A DNA stretch of 17,987 nucleotides from Gemmatimonadota bacterium. Its GTDB lineage: Bacteria > Gemmatimonadota > Gemmatimonadetes > Gemmatimonadales > GWC2-71-9. The DNA lies in the NCBI GenBank assembly GCA_003222235.1, contig QHVD01000142.1, positions 1-17,987 of the forward strand, in the 5' to 3' direction. The notes under the pieces are model-generated. The model ran no database searches and was not told the origin of the DNA. It saw only the letters and a program-made list of their open reading frames with translations. Shown here one piece after another: positions 14,076-17,987 of the stretch. Each line of letters starts with the position of its first letter. Positions within the stretch are counted from its first letter, which is position 1. Position numbers and translations under genes: made by a program.

Positions 14076-16940
14076 TCAGAAGTCAGACGCGAGCGCGAGG
14101 TAGACCTGCAGGCGTCGCGCGCCGCCCGACGGCGGATCGGCGAGCGGCTCCGCGACGCCGAGCCGGAGCTGGAGCGGGAAGTCGTAGGAGACGGTCACGT
14201 CACCGGCGAGCTCGAGCCCGGCCGAGCGGAGCCGCGTGAGCTGCGGCGCGGCGCCGGGGTTCCAGGCGTCACCCGCGTCGCTGAAAAGGTTGAGCCACAG
14301 CTTGTCGGCGCCGAAGGGCAGATGGCCGAGCGATCTTCCGACGAGCGCGAGCGGGAGACGGTACTCGACGGTGCCCGTGGCGACCCGCCTACCGCGCAGC
14401 TCGCCGTTGCCATAGCCGCGCACAGGGAACGTCCGGGTCGCGCCGAGCGACGAACCGAACACCACGTCCAGGGTCCCTGACGACACGCCGCCCGCGTTGA
14501 GCAGCCGGTTCAGCGGCCCTCCGGTCGCCCCGGCTGCGAGCCGGAGGGCGAGGACGGGCCGCCCGAAGCCGCTCGGGCCCGCGAAGTGCCGATAGAGCCC
14601 GAGGCGCGAGCGCACCTCGTTGGACCACCGCCCACTCCCTTGCTCCTCGCGGCGGCGGTACGTGGCGCTCCACGCAAAGCCGTCCTGGCGCGACACGGCG
14701 AGCGGCGCGGACACGAAGTGGGCCAGGGCGAGGGTCACCGAACCCCCGACCAGGTCCTGCGCGTCGCAGCCCGGGCACACCGTGGCGAGACTCGTTTCGG
14801 GCAGGGCGGCGAAGCGAGTGCCCTCGTACTCCGCCGCGACGCGTACGCTGGCGACGCTGTGCCAGCGGCGCGTCACGAACGACGCGCCGAGCGCGGCGTC
14901 CCGGTCGCGCTCGGACACGACGATCCCCGTCGCACTCGTGCCCACGTAGGACCAGTCGGAGGATGCCCACAGGTCGAGCGTTGGGTTCGCCAGAATCCCC
15001 GAGAGCACGCCGAAGGAGCCCGTCGCGCGCAGCGGCTCACCCGAGAGCAGCCCCCAGCCCACGTACTCGAACCGGCCAACCGCGTCGCGGCCTGCGGTGG
15101 CGCCGCCGAAGAACCGGCCCGTGGCGCCGACGTCGAGGAACAGGGGCACCCAGAAGTGCGGCCGCAGCGACGGCCACGGGGCGTACCCCGTCTCGCGCAC
15201 GGGCACTGCGGGCGCCGGCTCGAACGGCAGCGGCGTGGGGAACGCCACCGGCGCGCCCGCGGGAAGCGCCGCGGCGTGGCGCAGCTCCCAGCCGCCCGCC
15301 GTGAGCGTGGCGTAGAGGAGCGTCCCGTCTGGGAGCGGGGCCGGCGCCCGCGCGCCCAGCGGCTCCGCCGTGAGCGGCTCGGCCCCGCTCGCATCGCGCC
15401 AGCGGTACACCTGCGGGAAGCCCCCCCCCCGCGCCCCGCTCCCCAGCTGGTCGGCCACGAACCAGAGCTCGCCGCCCGGCGTCCACACCGGGTCGGTGAC
15501 GGCGCTGCGTGACGTGACGAGCGCGACAGCCACGCCGGGCGAATCGGCGGGCCAGCGCACGAGCGCCCAGTGGCCGGCGGCGTTGCGCACGCCGGCCATC
15601 CGGCGTCCGTCGGGTGAGGGCACCACCGCTTCCCAGGTCGCACCTGCCGTGTCCGGTGCCGGCACGGTCGGCACGTCGGCTCCCGGCCTGAGCGCGAGCG
15701 CGGCCAGCCGTCCGCCCCCGCCCCGGGGCTGGGCGAGGCGCGCCCCGCGCGTCACGCGGCGCCACCCGCTCCCCGGCCGCCAGCGATACAGATCGCTGCG
15801 AACCCGCCAGCGTGAGGTGTAGTCGAGTTGCGCCACGACGAGGGTATCACCCAGCCAGCCATAGGTCACGTTGCCGTTTACCTCATGGGAGGCGATCCTC
15901 CGGAGCGTTCCCACCTGGATCAGGCGCAGCTCGCTCGCGCCTTTCCCGTCGTCCCGCAGGTACGCCACGCGGCGGCCGTCCGGCGAGACCGCCGGGACGG
16001 GCTCGGCACGGAGCAAGCTGTCGAGCACCCGCATCCCCGGCCCGGACTCGCCCCGTGCCGGCGCGGGCCGGGTGGCTGCCGGCCACGCGGCCGCCAGGGT
16101 GCGTCCCCGTTCCCCACCCCACGTCACCCGATCGAGCTGCCGCCCGACCCGGAAGGGGATGAGCTGTGCCGCCGTGGCCTCGACAAACCGCGGCACCACG
16201 GAGTCGCTCGCAGTTTCGGCGAGATAATGAAAGAAGCGGCTGCCGTACCCGTATGGCGCGAACCCGCCGGGCCACCGGGTGAAGAGGAGCGCGTCCCCGG
16301 GCGAGCGCGAGGCGCCCGCGGCGTGGTCGGCAGCGAGCAGCTGCGTGTGGAAGCTGCCCCGGACGCGCCCGCCGTTCGTGAACTTCGACTCGTAGTACAC
16401 CGCGAGTCCCTCGGTCACCCAGCTGGGCTGGTACTCGTTCGGAAACAGTCCCGGGGCGCGTCCGAACACGCGCTGCAACACGCCCCAGAAGCTCCTCGCG
16501 CGATCGAGGTGAAACACGTGCGTCAGCTCGTGTGTGGTGACGAGACGCAGCCAGGTGTCGTACGGCAGCAACCCGGGATCGTTGACGGGTGGGGAGGCCA
16601 GGATGGTGATCTGGCTGGAAGGAAACACGGTCGTGAAACCGTTCGAGGCGTCGATGTCGTCGCCGAGGGTCAGGTCCACGACCTGGCGCGGCGGGTGGAG
16701 CTCGGCGGCGAGGAACCCGTATGCGCGCTCCGCCTCGCGGGCTTCGAGCAGCGCCAGCTCGCGATAGACCGGTCGGAAGTGGACCCGGAAATGCGGGGTG
16801 TGCAGGGTGCGCCAGCTCCCGGACGGATCGACTTGGGAAACGGCGCGCCCGGCGAGCAGGACCAGAAAGAGAATGCGGAATGCGAAATGCGGAATGCGGA
16901 ATGAAAGAAGAATGCGGAGTGCGGATTGCGGAATGCGCAA
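14076..16940 (-). CDS. Outer-membrane protein with gluzincin-like peptidase domain, beta-propeller and BamA/Omp85-like barrel
   Basis: About 954 residues from a TTG at 16938-16940. A signal peptide core (RILFLVLLAGRAVSQ, about 22-36) is followed by a peptidase domain with HELTH (137-141) and WVTEGLAVYYES (E177), the zinc site of peptidase-MA/M1-like gluzincins. Residues about 320-610 contain TolB/WD40-like blades (AVSPDGRRVAYLRDD, PSPDGRRMAGVRN, DPVWTPGGELWFVADQ). The final third is an outer-membrane beta-barrel, with VRGYGNGELRGRRVATGTVEYRLPL and KLWLNLFSDAGDAW as in bacterial surface antigens, and ends in LALASDF with the terminal Phe of barrel proteins. It is probably exported through Sec and inserted by BAM. 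The start is uncertain because the heptamer array forms the N-terminal codons. The frame stays open across the array into the amidase region, which should not be read as a fusion. A ten-G run occurs at 15421-15430. Confidence 0.8.
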   Translation of the reverse strand: MRIPQSALRILLSFRIPHFAFRILFLVLLAGRAVSQVDPSGSWRTLHTPHFRVHFRPVYRELALLEAREAERAYGFLAAELHPPRQVVDLTLGDDIDASNGFTTVFPSSQITILASPPVNDPGLLPYDTWLRLVTTHELTHVFHLDRARSFWGVLQRVFGRAPGLFPNEYQPSWVTEGLAVYYESKFTNGGRVRGSFHTQLLAADHAAGASRSPGDALLFTRWPGGFAPYGYGSRFFHYLAETASDSVVPRFVEATAAQLIPFRVGRQLDRVTWGGERGRTLAAAWPAATRPAPARGESGPGMRVLDSLLRAEPVPAVSPDGRRVAYLRDDGKGASELRLIQVGTLRRIASHEVNGNVTYGWLGDTLVVAQLDYTSRWRVRSDLYRWRPGSGWRRVTRGARLAQPRGGGGRLAALALRPGADVPTVPAPDTAGATWEAVVPSPDGRRMAGVRNAAGHWALVRWPADSPGVAVALVTSRSAVTDPVWTPGGELWFVADQLGSGARGGGFPQVYRWRDASGAEPLTAEPLGARAPAPLPDGTLLYATLTAGGWELRHAAALPAGAPVAFPTPLPFEPAPAVPVRETGYAPWPSLRPHFWVPLFLDVGATGRFFGGATAGRDAVGRFEYVGWGLLSGEPLRATGSFGVLSGILANPTLDLWASSDWSYVGTSATGIVVSERDRDAALGASFVTRRWHSVASVRVAAEYEGTRFAALPETSLATVCPGCDAQDLVGGSVTLALAHFVSAPLAVSRQDGFAWSATYRRREEQGSGRWSNEVRSRLGLYRHFAGPSGFGRPVLALRLAAGATGGPLNRLLNAGGVSSGTLDVVFGSSLGATRTFPVRGYGNGELRGRRVATGTVEYRLPLALVGRSLGHLPFGADKLWLNLFSDAGDAWNPGAAPQLTRLRSAGLELAGDVTVSYDFPLQLRLGVAEPLADPPSGGARRLQVYLALASDF

Positions 16941-17987
16941 TTGCAGGGCAAGGTCGTCCGCCCCAAGACACCTACTCGTACATTCCGCATTCCGAATTCC
17001 GCATTCCGCATTCGGCTCATTCCGCAGTCCGACGCGAGCAATGCCTCCTGCTCCGGGATGATGATGAACAGCGCCTCCGTGAGCGCGGAGGGCATCCACG
17101 TCGGCCGCACCAGGGCGTAGTCGCCCCGCCCCATGCCGAGGTCGCGTACCCCCAGCTCGGCGACGAGCGCCCGGTCGAGCTCGCGCGCGAGCGCCGCGGA
17201 GCGTGGCTGGAAGTAATACACGCTCGTCCCGTTGTTCACGAATGGATTCATACCGTCGGGGAGGGCATTGGCGTGGATCGACACGAGCACGTCCGCATCG
17301 TGCAGCTCCGCGAAGTGGGTGCGCGGGAAGAGGTCGACGGGCGCCGGGCCGGTCCGGGTCAGCAGCACCGTGGCGCCCGCGCGCTCCAGCAGTTGCTTGG
17401 CCTTGTGCGCCACGGCGAGGGTCGCGACCGGCTCCCACAGCCCCGTCGGCCCCTTCGCTCCCAATGGCGGATGGCCGGGGTCGAGCACGATGGTGCGGCC
17501 GCGGAGGGGGTGGCGCGCATCGATCGGCGGCGGGCGGCGCACCTCCACGAGCAGGTCGCGCCCCTCGAAGCGGGTGCGGTAGCCCCACACCCGCCGCGAC
17601 AGCTCCAGGGTGATCGTCACTTCGTCCGCCGCCGGCTGCGCGTAGGTCATGCGGGTCACCAGGGGATCGGTTCGTCCGTACTGCATCCAGTTGATATTGG
17701 AGGCGGCGCCGTAGATGCGCAGGGCAAGGCTCCGCTCCTGCTCCGTCACCAGGAACGGGAGCTTGCCCGGCAGGGGCACGCGCAGCGTGACCGACGTCGG
17801 CCCCGCCTGCAAGCGCACCGATCCTACGGCGCCGCCCGGCGGCGGCGTGCCGGCAGCGAGCGGCACGGCGTCCGCGGCGCTCACCCATGCTACCGCGCCT
17901 CTCGAGAGCTGCAGCCGCGCCTGATCGTTCCAGCGCCCCGACAGCACCGCCGTCGTACCGGTCGGAAAGAACCAGTTGTAGGTACCT
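16670..17987 (-). CDS. N-acetylmuramoyl-L-alanine amidase (Amidase_3), 5' end off the window and 3' end disrupted by repeats
   Basis: The visible part begins mid-protein at the right edge (GTYNWFFPTGTTAVLSG). It continues through a beta-rich, AMIN-like segment to the amidase domain: TIVLDPGHPP (zinc His), GLWEP (zinc Glu), VLVSIHANALPDG (zinc His) and SALTEALFIIIPEQEALL, which holds the catalytic Glu. Family members cleave the amide between muramic acid and the stem peptide in the periplasm. Normal proteins continue about 25 residues after the last motif. Here homology stops at about 17032, where the GAATGCG repeat element begins, and the frame runs on without a stop to 16670, inside the next gene, adding repeat peptide and then out-of-frame sequence. 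The catalytic residues are all present, so activity may survive. The true 3' end is unclear. Confidence 0.8.
   Translation of the reverse strand, partial: GTYNWFFPTGTTAVLSGRWNDQARLQLSRGAVAWVSAADAVPLAAGTPPPGGAVGSVRLQAGPTSVTLRVPLPGKLPFLVTEQERSLALRIYGAASNINWMQYGRTDPLVTRMTYAQPAADEVTITLELSRRVWGYRTRFEGRDLLVEVRRPPPIDARHPLRGRTIVLDPGHPPLGAKGPTGLWEPVATLAVAHKAKQLLERAGATVLLTRTGPAPVDLFPRTHFAELHDADVLVSIHANALPDGMNPFVNNGTSVYYFQPRSAALARELDRALVAELGVRDLGMGRGDYALVRPTWMPSALTEALFIIIPEQEALLASDCGMSRMRNAEFGMRNVRVGVLGRTTLPCNCAFRNPHSAFFFHSAFRISHSAFSFWSCSPGAPFPKSIRPGAGAPCTPRISGSTSDRSIASWRCSKPARRSAHTGSSPPSSTRRARSWT
16871..17031. repeat. Inverted pair of heptamer arrays, unit GAATGCG, at a gene junction
   Basis: The left arm (16871-16937) has about nine head-to-tail copies of GAATGCG with a four-base interruption. 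The right arm (16981-17031) has about seven copies of the reverse complement, CATTCCG in its phase, with a two-base interruption. Variants include AAATGCG, GAGTGCG, GATTGCG and AATTCCG. The unique spacer is 43 bases (16938-16980). The element lies where the amidase gene should end and where the outer-membrane protein gene should begin, and is open in the coding frames of both. Confidence 0.9.

Noticed and set aside
16871..17031. CRISPR array
   Set aside because: The repeats are 7 bases with no regular unique spacers and no cas genes nearby.
14076..17888. A single 1270-codon frame suggesting an amidase/barrel fusion
   Set aside because: The amidase motifs are in a different frame from the barrel protein. 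The frame is continuous only because the heptamer array and G+C-rich sequence lack stops.

Overview
The window is very G+C-rich by eye and gene-dense. All protein genes but one lie on the minus strand. I infer a soil or sediment bacterium, probably of the Gemmatimonadota or a nearby phylum. The reasons are a zinc-ribbon/PASTA-less Ser/Thr kinase with PEGA and TonB-like C-terminal parts, a secreted peptidase/propeller/beta-barrel protein, an AdoCbl-dependent ribonucleotide reductase, and frequent GTG starts. This placement rests on gene style only; there is no rRNA or tRNA to anchor it.

Layout, read in the minus-strand direction from the right edge. (1) 17987-14076: a 5'-partial N-acetylmuramoyl-L-alanine amidase, then a large outer-membrane protein (gluzincin-like peptidase, beta-propeller, beta-barrel). 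A heptamer-repeat inverted element sits exactly at their junction, removes the normal amidase C-terminus and supplies the first codons of the next gene. (2) 13981-8819: a membrane Ser/Thr kinase behind a recognisable promoter, a gamma-carbonic anhydrase overlapping its 3' end, and nrdJ. (3) 8804-7282: a possible 32-codon ORF and two paralogous small zinc-ribbon proteins of unknown function that flank a plus-strand MOSC-domain gene. (4) 7170-6709: a MarR-type regulator behind an A+T-rich palindrome. (5) 6481-<1: a compact operon with a truncated sirtuin tail, pyruvate kinase (apparent CTG start), a PhnP-like metallo-hydrolase, a class II aldolase family protein, a YtxH-like protein, a YihY/BrkB membrane protein, a low-specificity threonine aldolase and a JAMM-motif protein that runs off the left edge. 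Six genes of this operon are joined by four 4-base stop/start overlaps (one CTGA, two ATGA, one GTGA) and one 1-base gap.

The most unusual feature is a set of three non-coding elements with one design. Each has a short tandem array of a 7-base unit, a unique spacer, and an inverted array of the same unit. The unit differs at each locus (GTCAGAC, GGGAAAC, GAATGCG), and each element fills the space between two genes almost to the base. They resemble in unit length the heptanucleotide STRR repeats of cyanobacteria but are arranged as inverted pairs, and one has invaded coding sequence.

Functionally the left operon combines lower-glycolysis enzymes (aldolase family, pyruvate kinase) with small accessory and membrane proteins. 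The right side is concerned with the cell envelope and with signalling. No phage, insertion sequence, CRISPR array or RNA gene was recognised.
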